Below, piece by piece: positions 7,884-16,487 of a stretch of DNA of 35,115 nt; position 1 is the first letter of the stretch, and each line of letters starts with the position of its first letter. Position numbers and translations under genes: made by a program. Source of the stretch: JAHFOW01 sp964370795. GTDB taxonomy: Bacteria; Planctomycetota; Brocadiia; Brocadiales; Brocadiaceae. The notes beneath the pieces are model-generated. The model was not told the DNA's origin, ran no database searches, and saw nothing but the letters and a program-made list of their open reading frames with translations. Where the stretch lies: assembly GCA_964370795.1 (NCBI GenBank), contig CAYJME010000006.1:1-35115 (forward strand), written 5' to 3'.

Positions 7884-10496
7884 ATGAATGAGACTGTTCG
7901 CCCACGGGCAATTGTCTCCAGGTGTCTTGCCCGAATCTGTGCATTGCTGATCTGCGTAATCTCGATGCTAGCCCTTATGGGCTGGGCTAGTGGATGGTTG
8001 TCCATTGCACGCATGAATCCCAAATACATCCCCATGGCGCCTAGCACGGCGCTGGCGTTTACACTGCTCAGCGCGGGTTTGTTTGTCCACGTCAGGTGGC
8101 CCATGCGGCGGTACTGTAGCCAGTTTTCCGCCGTCGCGGCCATTCTCGTCTCAGGTTTGGCGGGTCTGTTGCTCCTGCGGTTTACGGGTATCTTCGATTT
8201 CGACCCGGAGCAATTCCTGCTAAAAAACCCTGAGTCTTTCAGGGGCGTTCCAATTGGTCGCATGTCACCACTTACTGCAGCCGGGCTTTTGCTGGGGAGT
8301 TTTGCTTTGATTGCTTTGCTGCTGGCATTCCCATGGTGGATGGCTAGTCCAAGTCTTCCAGCCTGCCTGTCCGTGAGTGCGACGGCCATCAGTTTGGTCG
8401 TGTTGATCGGGTATGCGTACGGGACGCCGCTCCTGTATGGCGGTACCATCATCCCTGTGGCGCTTCCGACTGCGGTAGCCATGTTGCTGTGTGGTTTGGG
8501 CCTATTGGCCGCTGCAAATCCACATGCCTGGCCTCTGTGTCTGATCCTCGGCGCACCGGTCCATGCCCGCATATTGCGGGCATTTTTGCCGGTAACGCTG
8601 ATGGCCGTCGTTGGCGAAGGTTGGTTGATCAATGCGCTTATGCCGCATCATAACACGAACACTGCGCTTTGGGTATCCCTGGTGGTGTTGATTTCAACTG
8701 CGGTTGTCAGCGTCGTGATCGCGTTTGTGTCGCGAGGCATCGGAGGTGCGATTGAACAGGCGAAAGCTGCGCTACTGGAGAGCGAGGAGAAATTTCGCTC
8801 CATCTACGAAGGCTCGAACGACGCCATTATGCTGCTGACGGAAAAAGGCTTCTTTAATTGCAACGAGCGCACGCTGGAAATCTTCGGTCTGACGTGCAAG
8901 GACGAGTTTGTTTCCATGCACCCGTCACAACTGTCGCCGCCCCTGCAGCCGAACGGACAGGATTCGTACACCGCCGTGAATGAGAAAATTGTGACGGCAT
9001 TTGAGCAAGGGTCGAACCGTTTCGACTGGATGCACCGCCGCAAGAGCGGGGAGAATTTTCCGGCTGAAGTGCTGTTTTCTGCCTTTGACTACCAGGGAAA
9101 AAGGGTATTGCAGGCCACGGTGCGCGACATCACCGAGCGGAAGCAAAATGAGGAAAGACTTATTTATCTGGCAGAACATGACCCGCTTACCCATCTTCAC
9201 AACCGCCGGTATTTTGTGAAGCAATTGGAGAATTGGATAGCCCAGATGAAACGCAACAAAGAAAGTGGCGCGCTCTTATTACTGGATCTGGACAATTTTA
9301 AATATATCAATGATACCCTGGGACACCCGGATGGGGACAGGCTTCTCGTAAAATTAGCTGGCGTACTGAGAAAACAGATACGCGAGACTGATGTCATTGC
9401 CAGGCTGGGAGGTGATGAATTTGCCATTATGCTCCCTTTTACCACGCAGGAACAGGCACAGGTAGTTTCAGAAAAAATCCTTCTGTCAATAAAGGAACAT
9501 TGCCGAAAAGATAAGATATCAGGTTATGGTATTACTGCAAGCATCGGTATTATTCAGTTCCCGGAATACGGAGACGATGCAGCTTTATTACTTTCCTGCG
9601 CCGATATAGCCATGTACACTGCAAAGGAGGAAGGACGTAACCGCATTTGTGTATTTGATCCCAAACACAAGGCGAAGATTGATTCGCGGCTCGTGTGGGA
9701 GAATCGCATTCAGCAGGCGCTCAAAGAGGACTTGTTTGCCTTGTATTTACAGCCAATATATGACATACAACAAGAGATTGTCTGCGGGTATGAGGTCTTG
9801 CTGCGCATGCAGGGTGAGAACCTGGAAATCCTCATGCCTGATGACTTCCTGCCCGTTGCAGAGCGATACGGATTGATCCATGAAATTGATCGCTGGGTAG
9901 TACGCAATGCAATTCGTCTTGCTGCTTACAAGGTGTCAGAAAAGGGGCAATTTCTTGACATTAACCTTTCAGGAAGGGCATTTAATGATAAAGGATTATT
10001 ACCACTCATTCAGAGAGAAATATCTGAAACAGGAATTTCCCCGAAAAGCATTATGTTTGAAATAACGGAAACGGCCAGTATGGAAAATATGATTGAAGCA
10101 GCTTCCTTCATTTCTACACTCAAGCTTATTGGATGTCGCTTTGCGCTTGATGATTTTGGCAGTGGTTTTTCTTCATATCAGAACCTGAAACATCTGCCGG
10201 TAGATTATTTGAAAATTGACGGCAGTTTTATTCACAACATGCATGAAAGCCGTGTGGATCAGCATCTGATAAGGTGCATAGTGGAGATGGCGCGTGGGCT
10301 TGAGAAAAAGACTGTTGCGGAATATGTGGAAAACGAGAAAATATTACAGTTACTGAGGGAATATGGAGTAGATTATGCGCAGGGGTATTATATTGGGAAA
10401 CCAAGTCCAGCCGGTGAAGTTTTTAGTAACAGTTCAGCCCACCGCAGAGAACACACTGAGATCGCGGAGAGGCTGGCAGAGGATAAACAGAAATAG
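7884..10496 (+). CDS. Membrane PAS-GGDEF-EAL cyclic-di-GMP signalling protein
   Basis: An 870-residue inner-membrane protein. Residues 1-290 contain about seven or eight hydrophobic segments forming an integral-membrane sensor (MASE-like; exact family not recognised). PAS spans about 298-415. GGDEF spans about 425-590 with intact RLGGDEF near 507-513, so cyclase activity is plausible. EAL spans about 606-850 with EVL replacing EAL (catalytic Glu kept), LDINLS, FEITET, DDFGSGFSSYQ, YLKIDG and AEYVEN, and so is probably able to bind or cleave c-di-GMP. AAGGAA lies eight bases before the ATG. The first 1.25 kb is clearly more GC-rich than the GGDEF-EAL part, with the change near 9130, which suggests fusion of a foreign sensor module to a resident output module. 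It follows a broken kinase and a REP-like hairpin. Confidence 0.92.
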   Translation: MNETVRPRAIVSRCLARICALLICVISMLALMGWASGWLSIARMNPKYIPMAPSTALAFTLLSAGLFVHVRWPMRRYCSQFSAVAAILVSGLAGLLLLRFTGIFDFDPEQFLLKNPESFRGVPIGRMSPLTAAGLLLGSFALIALLLAFPWWMASPSLPACLSVSATAISLVVLIGYAYGTPLLYGGTIIPVALPTAVAMLLCGLGLLAAANPHAWPLCLILGAPVHARILRAFLPVTLMAVVGEGWLINALMPHHNTNTALWVSLVVLISTAVVSVVIAFVSRGIGGAIEQAKAALLESEEKFRSIYEGSNDAIMLLTEKGFFNCNERTLEIFGLTCKDEFVSMHPSQLSPPLQPNGQDSYTAVNEKIVTAFEQGSNRFDWMHRRKSGENFPAEVLFSAFDYQGKRVLQATVRDITERKQNEERLIYLAEHDPLTHLHNRRYFVKQLENWIAQMKRNKESGALLLLDLDNFKYINDTLGHPDGDRLLVKLAGVLRKQIRETDVIARLGGDEFAIMLPFTTQEQAQVVSEKILLSIKEHCRKDKISGYGITASIGIIQFPEYGDDAALLLSCADIAMYTAKEEGRNRICVFDPKHKAKIDSRLVWENRIQQALKEDLFALYLQPIYDIQQEIVCGYEVLLRMQGENLEILMPDDFLPVAERYGLIHEIDRWVVRNAIRLAAYKVSEKGQFLDINLSGRAFNDKGLLPLIQREISETGISPKSIMFEITETASMENMIEAASFISTLKLIGCRFALDDFGSGFSSYQNLKHLPVDYLKIDGSFIHNMHESRVDQHLIRCIVEMARGLEKKTVAEYVENEKILQLLREYGVDYAQGYYIGKPSPAGEVFSNSSAHRREHTEIAERLAEDKQK

Positions 10497-10554
10497 TATG
10501 CGAAATTCTCCCTCTTTTTTCAATGAGGGCTTAATGCGGAGGCATCTGTGTGCG

Positions 10555-11649
10555 TTAATTTAAAAGTTTGCGGCGGATGCATGCAAGCATCTCTATTGCC
10601 TCAGTGTCTCTCTTGTGCTCAAGGTTACGTTGTGCGAGAGTCAATGCTTTTTTCAGGTGAACGTCCGCTTCGCAATAGAGGTGTGCAAGTGCACCCAGGG
10701 TATAAATCTCCCCGGCATCGATAGCCCGCTGGTAGCCTTTTTCTGCCGCTTCGAAGTGGAACCGGGCGTGAGATTCAAGGCTAAGCTTGCGGGCCACGAC
10801 GAACGCTTTGCGGCGTATCTCCGGATCATCGTGCTCTTTCACCAACGCCTCATAGGCTGCCAACGCCTGTTCCGCTTGACCTTCGGCTTCCAGGAACTCA
10901 GCCTGGTGGAGACGTAGGAATTTGTTTTTAGGATCAAGCCTGGCAGCAGCCTCCAGGAGCGGTTGTGCCTTCAGAGGTTGACCTGAATCCAGCAGAATAC
11001 CGGCAGCACGAACATGAGCCCAGACAACGAGGTTGGTTACTTCCAGTGCTTGTGCGAAACTGGCTGCAGCCAGGAGAGCATTAACCGCTTCGTCGTAACG
11101 ATGTTGTGAAGCCAACCACTGCCCCTGAGCTGCCGCCGTATGGAAATCAACGGGTTTTGTACCATCCGGCGGAAGTAAATTCTTCGCTGCCTCATACTGC
11201 CCGAGCCCCATATATGCTTCGACCATCAGGGCTGTAACTCTGGTATCGGCTGGCCATGCTTCATCCGCTCGTTTTTCCCATTGGAGCGCCTCATCGAAAC
11301 GGTGTGCGAAACAGCAAACAGCCCCCATCGTTTTGAATGCCTCGAAGCTCGGCTGGATTTCCATCGAACACTCTAATGCCGAACGAGCTTTTTTTAAATA
11401 ATCTGGATCGTGCGTATCGCACGCTTTATCCAGATAGGTTGAGGCTAGCTGTACGTAAACCGGATACAGTTGCGGGTCATGAGCAACCTTCTTCGTGTAG
11501 TAGTTAATTCGTGCGTCACTATCAAGTTGACCACGACTGAAGATTATTCCTGCGCAGCCTCCAATAGAAGCAATGTAAAAACACAGGATGAGTAACCAGG
11601 CAGTGGAATATGAGCGGAATTTCATGAAATTGTTTGTCAGGTGAATCAT
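10555..11649 (-). CDS. TPR-repeat lipoprotein
   Basis: 364 residues. The N terminus has a basic stretch, a hydrophobic core and a lipobox ending in SIGGC, with the lipidated Cys at residue 32. The mature protein is a string of TPR helices (for example LYPVYVQLASTYLDKA, GLGQYEAAKNLL, HRYDEAVNALLAAASFAQAL, AEGQAEQALAAYEALV). Such proteins act as protein-protein scaffolds at the cell envelope. Its ATG overlaps the stop of the upstream DUF4331 gene by four bases (ATGA) and has no Shine-Dalgarno, pointing to translational coupling. An internal Met (residue 9, at 11625) is an alternative start that would keep the signal peptide. It is convergent with the GGDEF-EAL gene, 58 bp apart. Confidence 0.85.
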   Translation of the reverse strand: MIHLTNNFMKFRSYSTAWLLILCFYIASIGGCAGIIFSRGQLDSDARINYYTKKVAHDPQLYPVYVQLASTYLDKACDTHDPDYLKKARSALECSMEIQPSFEAFKTMGAVCCFAHRFDEALQWEKRADEAWPADTRVTALMVEAYMGLGQYEAAKNLLPPDGTKPVDFHTAAAQGQWLASQHRYDEAVNALLAAASFAQALEVTNLVVWAHVRAAGILLDSGQPLKAQPLLEAAARLDPKNKFLRLHQAEFLEAEGQAEQALAAYEALVKEHDDPEIRRKAFVVARKLSLESHARFHFEAAEKGYQRAIDAGEIYTLGALAHLYCEADVHLKKALTLAQRNLEHKRDTEAIEMLACIRRKLLN

Positions 11650-12518
11650 GGCATCGGTGGATGTGGAGGCGCCAGATAGGGAAAATCCATCAAAAATGGA
11701 ACGTCATTTTGTGTGGCACTGTCTATGATGGTGTTGGGGGGGTTGGGAACGAGATGTACCACATCATCCTCCAGCTTGCGACCGTTGGGAAATGCCGCTG
11801 GCCGCGAGGTATCGTAAATAATAACGTCAGGGTGTAGTCCCTGATAACGAGGCTTCTCCGTATTCAATTGATTATCAAACTGAGATCGAAGGGCTCGCCC
11901 GTCATGATCTGAAATTGGCCCCTTTATGTCTGGTATCTTGGAGGTAGCCCAAATCAAAAGTGTCGGCTGGGAACCTATGACGGAGCTCATCGGTATTTCC
12001 ATCACAACTGCTGCCACATTTTTGCCGAAGGTAGGTGTACGAATGAACGGGTCATCGCGAAGCCCGGTAAAAAACAAAATCTTTTTCCTGGCGCTGTCCT
12101 GCAAGCCTTTTACACAGAGTTGCGGCTTTCCTTTCTTAAATGATATCTTAAATGTTATATCTTCAGAAACATGATTTGGCCGGACAATGGTACCTCCGTA
12201 AACAGAATTGTCATCAGGATTCTCAAAGCTAACCTTGCTGTGGTTATCAATATGAATCCGCAATGTCAAATCAGAAGGAAAGATGTATTCCGAGACACTT
12301 CTAGGAATGGCCGGATTTGTGCAGAGAGCGAGGACGAGACTGTCGCCGTGTCGGAATGAAAACAGATCTGTCAACCGGCCTTCGTGTCGCCCGATGCTTA
12401 TCAACTCTGGTGTATCAGCATGGTCGGAACCCCACACGGTGCCGAAACCAATATGCACCAGAACGGTAAAAAAAAGAAAAACAAGATGCAAGGTTAGTTT
12501 GCGAATTGGCAAATACAT
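11646..12518 (-). CDS. Exported DUF4331-family protein
   Basis: 290 residues. A signal peptide (about residues 1-30, cleavage likely after VWG) precedes SDHADTPELISIGRHEGRLTDLFSF, which matches the SSHxxxP...DLYAF opening of DUF4331. The near-terminal FPNGRKLEDDVV is the other DUF4331 hallmark. The middle is beta-rich. DUF4331 proteins are exported and of unknown role. GGGAGG about nine bases upstream of the ATG is a strong ribosome binding site. The gene overlaps the TPR lipoprotein gene by four bases, so the two are probably made together and may form an envelope complex. Confidence 0.8.
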   Translation of the reverse strand: MYLPIRKLTLHLVFLFFTVLVHIGFGTVWGSDHADTPELISIGRHEGRLTDLFSFRHGDSLVLALCTNPAIPRSVSEYIFPSDLTLRIHIDNHSKVSFENPDDNSVYGGTIVRPNHVSEDITFKISFKKGKPQLCVKGLQDSARKKILFFTGLRDDPFIRTPTFGKNVAAVVMEIPMSSVIGSQPTLLIWATSKIPDIKGPISDHDGRALRSQFDNQLNTEKPRYQGLHPDVIIYDTSRPAAFPNGRKLEDDVVHLVPNPPNTIIDSATQNDVPFLMDFPYLAPPHPPMP

Positions 12519-12672
12519 AAATAAGTCCTCCCTCTAAATCAAATTGTTGGATGAATGACGGGAAATTACTTTTTGTGTTAATAGGATTAGAACAAAGAAT
12601 AACATAAGACGCAAATATTATTTTCCTCAAACCTTGTAATTCTCCTTTTTGTCTTTATGATTATAAGTTCCA

Positions 12673-13131
12673 TTACCGATATTCTGCCAACTCCAATAGT
12701 ATCCCATCCGGATCAAGAAAATAGCACAGTATTTTATGTCCTGCTTCGTGGGTGACGACGCCTGCAGGCACAGCTACCGGGTCATGAAAAACTTTAACTC
12801 CTGCTTCTTCCAACCGTTTTGCCATTGCATTAATATCTTTTACCCGAAATGCAATATGTCTCAAACCAATGGTATTTGCCAGGGAATTCGCAGGAATTGA
12901 TTCGCCACGCGGTGACTCATAGCAAAGCAGCTCCAGTCGTGGCTCCCCATCCGGTGCCAATAGGTAAGCCACATTTGCACGAATGCCTTTTAGTCCTACA
13001 ATAGACTCAATCCATTTTCCTTCAAGGTGTGCCCTTCGAATCTCCTTAAATCCAAGCAATGTGGTATAGAATTGAACAGACCGTTCCAGGTCTGAGACTA
13101 CCAGGTTAATATGGTCAACTGTACGAATCAT
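12673..13131 (-). CDS. VOC-superfamily metalloenzyme (glyoxalase / methylmalonyl-CoA epimerase-like)
   Basis: 152 residues forming two beta-alpha-beta-beta-beta modules. The four metal ligands of the fold are visible: H7 (VDHINL), E67 (RLELLCY), H92 (LRHIAFRV) and E147 (LLELAEY). The motifs VSDLERSVQFYTTLLGF and FLDPDGILLELAE are typical. Members include glyoxalase I, methylmalonyl-CoA epimerase and ring-cleaving dioxygenases; the sequence does not settle which one, and the short length suits a lyase or epimerase. AAGGGAG lies at correct distance before the ATG. No neighbouring gene indicates its substrate. Confidence 0.85.
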   Translation of the reverse strand: MIRTVDHINLVVSDLERSVQFYTTLLGFKEIRRAHLEGKWIESIVGLKGIRANVAYLLAPDGEPRLELLCYESPRGESIPANSLANTIGLRHIAFRVKDINAMAKRLEEAGVKVFHDPVAVPAGVVTHEAGHKILCYFLDPDGILLELAEYR

Positions 13132-13196
13132 CGGTTGCTCCCTTAAATGTTAAAAAATTGGTATCACTTTAGTATCATGAAAGCGCATTGCCTATA

Positions 13197-13317
13197 AGCT
13201 CCGTAGGAGCGCCCTGTTTGTAGCACATGTTTCATGCCAACCATATACAGGACGCTCCTATGGAGCTAATTGTATCTTAGCGTTTCATTGCTACAAACAG
13301 GCCGCCCCTACAGGGCT
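13197..13317. repeat. Cluster of GTAGGAGCG / CTACAAACAG repeats
   Basis: An imperfect inverted repeat (13197-13216 against 13248-13267, two mismatches in 20) plus an exact inverted decamer (CTGTTTGTAG at 13213-13222 and CTACAAACAG at 13291-13300). Related units recur at 20701-20769. The block fills the space between the efflux operon's end and the VOC gene. Confidence 0.75.
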
Positions 13318-13389
13318 TTTTTCAAAAAACTAAATTGTTACAAAAATTGTAATGTTTTTAGCAGAAGTGTTATCATTGAAATACACAAC

Positions 13390-14562
13390 TTACCTTACCC
13401 CTAGCGCCTCGACAATATTCATCCTTGATGCACGATACGCAGGAAGGACGCCTCCCAGAAACCCCATCACGAGAGAGAAGATCAAAGATTTATAAATGAT
13501 CTCACCGGTTAAGGTAAACGAAAAAGCCAGTTCTGAAAACGTCTGCCAGTTTACCGTTGAAACGGTGATAAATTGCATGAAGGACGAGAATAACAGTCCA
13601 GCAGCCCCGCCGATAATGCTTATCAACGTTGATTCTGCGAGAAAGGCAACGAGGATATTTCTCTGCTGAAACCCAAGTACCCGCAACGTGCCAATTTCAC
13701 TGGTACGGTTAGCCACTGCTGCGTACATGGTTATCGTTGCCCCAATCATGGCGCCGATGGAAAATATAATGGTCATCGATATGCCAAGGATACGGAGAAA
13801 TTTCGTCATCATTTCTGACTGGTCTGCATAGTATTGTATTTCACGCCGGGCTTCAAGTGTCAGTCTGGGGTCACTTTCTATTCTTTGTTTAAATATCTCA
13901 AATTCTGCATAGTCCCGTAATTTAAATATGATTGATGAATAAATACCTCTGCGGAATGACTGCATAAGCTGGTCAACGTCTCCCCATATCTCTGAATTGA
14001 ATCCTGTATTGCCTGCTGCAAAGATACCCACTACCGCCCAGTCCCTCATGCCAAAATGGAGCTTTTCGCCGATACCGCATCCCTTAAACCTTTTTGCAAT
14101 ACTTTCTCCGGCAATAATTTCAGATAATCCAGACTTTGGTAAACGACCATCAATTAATGTGACCTGTGGACGCAAAAGAAACGATTGGTCATTTACACCT
14201 CTGATGGTGACGTTTGAAGGTTTTTCACTGCCTCTTTTGGGCAGGTTTATGATAACCACGAGTTCTTTGGCGAGGAGTTTTTTGCCACGCTCACCGGATG
14301 CTATTTCAGGTTGTGTCGCAATAATAGACGCCTGGTATCGGTCTATGCCGCTTTGTACTTCAGTCGTAGATGCGCGGCGGATGATAACTACATTATCATA
14401 CGCGCCTGTATCGACAAGGGTCTTGCGGAGTCCTTCGGCGAGCATGAGGGTCGTTGCCAATACAAAGACAACGAGGGCCATACCCGAAGCGGTCAGCGTT
14501 GTAGTAAGCCGCCGTGTAAGGAGATTTCGAAAACTATAGGTTAAGGGTATACCTTTAAACAT
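13390..14562 (-). CDS. FtsX/MacB-type ABC transporter permease (second permease)
   Basis: 390 residues with the MacB/LolC layout: one N-terminal membrane helix (about residues 22-42), a large extracytoplasmic domain (45-265), then three helices, the last in the region KSLIFSLVMGFLGGVLPAYRASRM, which is the FtsX C-terminal signature. It is the last gene of a four-gene minus-strand operon (adaptor, ATPase, permease, permease) and lies 78 bp after the first permease, across a small GCCGTC hairpin at 14589-14604. Two distinct half-transporter permeases probably pair in the membrane. The substrate cannot be told from sequence. Confidence 0.93.
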   Translation of the reverse strand: MFKGIPLTYSFRNLLTRRLTTTLTASGMALVVFVLATTLMLAEGLRKTLVDTGAYDNVVIIRRASTTEVQSGIDRYQASIIATQPEIASGERGKKLLAKELVVIINLPKRGSEKPSNVTIRGVNDQSFLLRPQVTLIDGRLPKSGLSEIIAGESIAKRFKGCGIGEKLHFGMRDWAVVGIFAAGNTGFNSEIWGDVDQLMQSFRRGIYSSIIFKLRDYAEFEIFKQRIESDPRLTLEARREIQYYADQSEMMTKFLRILGISMTIIFSIGAMIGATITMYAAVANRTSEIGTLRVLGFQQRNILVAFLAESTLISIIGGAAGLLFSSFMQFITVSTVNWQTFSELAFSFTLTGEIIYKSLIFSLVMGFLGGVLPAYRASRMNIVEALGVR

Positions 14563-14588
14563 GTGGAGACAGATTTATGTTGCCAGTC

Positions 14589-14604
14589 GCCGTCAGGAGA
14601 CGGC
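14589..14604. repeat. Small hairpin GCCGTC-AGGA-GACGGC
   Basis: Perfect 6-bp stem between the two permease genes, part of a longer dispersed-repeat-like stretch (GGAGACGGCTCCTAC). No T-run follows on the transcribed strand, so it need not stop transcription. Confidence 0.55.
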
Positions 14605-14640
14605 TCCTACCATAGGACATGTAAAATTTTAACTGACAGT

Positions 14641-15795
14641 TTATATCCTCCTCAGCCCGTCCGCTATCCTGATTTTTATGGCGCGCCAGGTAGGTATGGC
14701 AGACGCTATGAAACCTACCAAAAACGAGGCTGCTATGTCCATAAGAATCGTTGTTGCTGAGACGTCAAATACCGGAAAATAGGTGGCAACCTGATTGCCA
14801 AAATAATGTGCACAAGGATACGTGAGCATAATACCAATGATGCACCCGCTTATGGTCATAACCAGGGACTCTCCGCATATAAGTACAGCAATATATCCGC
14901 CACCAAATCCAAGCGTCTTCATTATTGCATATTCCCCGATTCGTTCCCGTGCAGTCATGGCCATGGTATTGGCTACGACGGCCATGATAATAATAATGAC
15001 CATGAATGAGACTAACTGGATTACCACGACAATTGCCTCGGTCATGCTCACAAAGCTCATCTGAAACGCCTTTTCCGTTTCGGTGAGAGTTTCTGCAAGG
15101 GAATTTTTAAATATGTTATCCACTGCTTCGGATACCTCGGCTGCCAGAGAGGAATTCGTTACCCCTATGATGAAAACACCTGTCCGGTCTGCCATGCTCG
15201 GTAAAGTCTTTTTCATACGTTCGTTGAAATAATCAAAATGGAAAAATAGTTGTGTTTCATCAGCAGTCTTATCAGCGCCATAATATATCCCGCGCAGGAC
15301 AAAATCCCACGTACCGGGGAAGATGGTTCCCTTAAGGGTTATGATATCGCCGATCTTCCAGTTGAATCTTTCAGCTACTTTCCTGCCCGCTATGGATGCC
15401 TTGCGGTCCCGAAGGAAAGCGGTTTTCTGGTCATCGGGAAGTAAATACTCCGGATATAATTCCAGGAATGTTTTTGTATCAATAGCAAAGTTTGGTATGA
15501 AGTTTTTTTCTGAAATATAGGTGCCGTTGAACCATCGGGCAAATGAAACATTTTTTACCCCGGGTATTTGACGAATCTTTTCCCTGTATGAAATAGGGAG
15601 TGGAAAGACAAGGGATATGGCATTTCGGGTAATGAGGCGGGTTGCTGAAGAGGCATTTACCCCGGAGTACCATGCATGAACAATGGTTCTCAGGATACCG
15701 AATGCCAGGATTGCGATGGTTATACCAAGGATGGTGAGACATGTGCGAAATTTATGACGGAGGGTGTTTCGTACTATTAATTTAAGAATGTGCAT
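14641..15795 (-). CDS. FtsX/MacB-type ABC transporter permease (first permease)
   Basis: 384 residues from the chosen start. An N-terminal helix (TCLTILGITIAILAFGI), a large extracytoplasmic domain, and three C-terminal helices ending in FLVGFIASAIPTWRAIKIR follow the FtsX/MacB pattern. I chose the ATG at 15795 (MHILKL), which aligns with the N terminus of the second permease; the in-frame ATG at 15813 is an alternative. The start lies inside the 3' end of the ATPase gene (14-base overlap), so expression is probably coupled. It forms the membrane part of the efflux system with the ATPase upstream and a second permease downstream. Confidence 0.92.
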   Translation of the reverse strand: MHILKLIVRNTLRHKFRTCLTILGITIAILAFGILRTIVHAWYSGVNASSATRLITRNAISLVFPLPISYREKIRQIPGVKNVSFARWFNGTYISEKNFIPNFAIDTKTFLELYPEYLLPDDQKTAFLRDRKASIAGRKVAERFNWKIGDIITLKGTIFPGTWDFVLRGIYYGADKTADETQLFFHFDYFNERMKKTLPSMADRTGVFIIGVTNSSLAAEVSEAVDNIFKNSLAETLTETEKAFQMSFVSMTEAIVVVIQLVSFMVIIIIMAVVANTMAMTARERIGEYAIMKTLGFGGGYIAVLICGESLVMTISGCIIGIMLTYPCAHYFGNQVATYFPVFDVSATTILMDIAASFLVGFIASAIPTWRAIKIRIADGLRRI

Positions 15796-16487
15796 TGAAA
15801 ACGCCCTTTTCAAGTCTTCTTATAATGTGTGCTTTTTCTGCCGCATGGGGATCATGGGTAACCATGATAATCGTTTTGTTGAATTCCTGGTTTAAGCGGG
15901 CCATGAGGCCCAATATGTCCTCTGCAGAAACCCTGTCAAGGTCTCCCGTTGGTTCATCTGCTACCAGGANNNNNNNNNNGGATGGTTGGATCGGTAACGA
16001 TTGCACGGGCGATTGCTACGCGCTGCTGCTGGCCGCCGGATAACTGGTTTGGATAATGATCCATTCGGTCTGTGAGGTTGACCATATAGAGGGCGGCTTC
16101 CACATGCTCACGCCGTTCCTTGCGGGAAAGCCAGGTTAACAGGAGGGGAAGCTCTACATTCTCATACGCTGTGAGCACGGGGATCAGGTTGTAAAATTGG
16201 AAGATAAATCCCACATGCGTGGCGCGCCATCGGGCAAGTTCTGTTTCCGTCAGTGTGGTAATATCAATGCCGCCAACCTTTATGGTACCGCTATCTGTCT
16301 TGTCAATACCGGCAATAAGGTTTAACAAAGTGCTTTTTCCCGACCCTGAAGGTCCCATAAGGGCAAGGAATTCTCCATCGGGTATTTCGAAGTTAATGTT
16401 TTGTAAAACAGGTATTACCTCAAAACCCCGATAATAAGACTTCGTGAGGTTTTTTATTTCGACAATAGGACGTCTTACGTCTTCCAT
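15782..16487 (-). CDS. MacB/LolD-type ABC transporter ATPase, interrupted by an assembly gap
   Basis: Energises the efflux system. Walker A GPSGSGKST, Q-loop FIFQFYNLIPVLTAYENVELPL, signature LSGGQQQRVAIARAI, Walker B with D-loop LVADEPTGDLD and the switch His in VTHDPHA are all present. Ten N at 15970-15979 split the frame. If the N run is removed with nothing added, the flanks join as ATC CTC CTG, reading DPTILLVADEPTGDLD, and the gene becomes 696 bp (231 residues), exactly family length. The N run is therefore a placeholder with no real missing sequence. The ATG at 16487 follows the adaptor's TAA without a spacer base. Confidence 0.93.
15970..15979. other. Assembly gap (10 N) inside the ATPase gene
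   Basis: Arbitrary ten-base scaffold gap. Frame and family alignment both argue that its true length is zero. Confidence 0.95.

Noticed and set aside
13304..13322. GCCC-CTACA-GGGC followed by six T, terminator-like
   Set aside because: The T-run is on the plus strand, but both flanking genes are transcribed from the minus strand; it is part of the dispersed GTAGGAGCG/CTACAAACAG repeat cluster.
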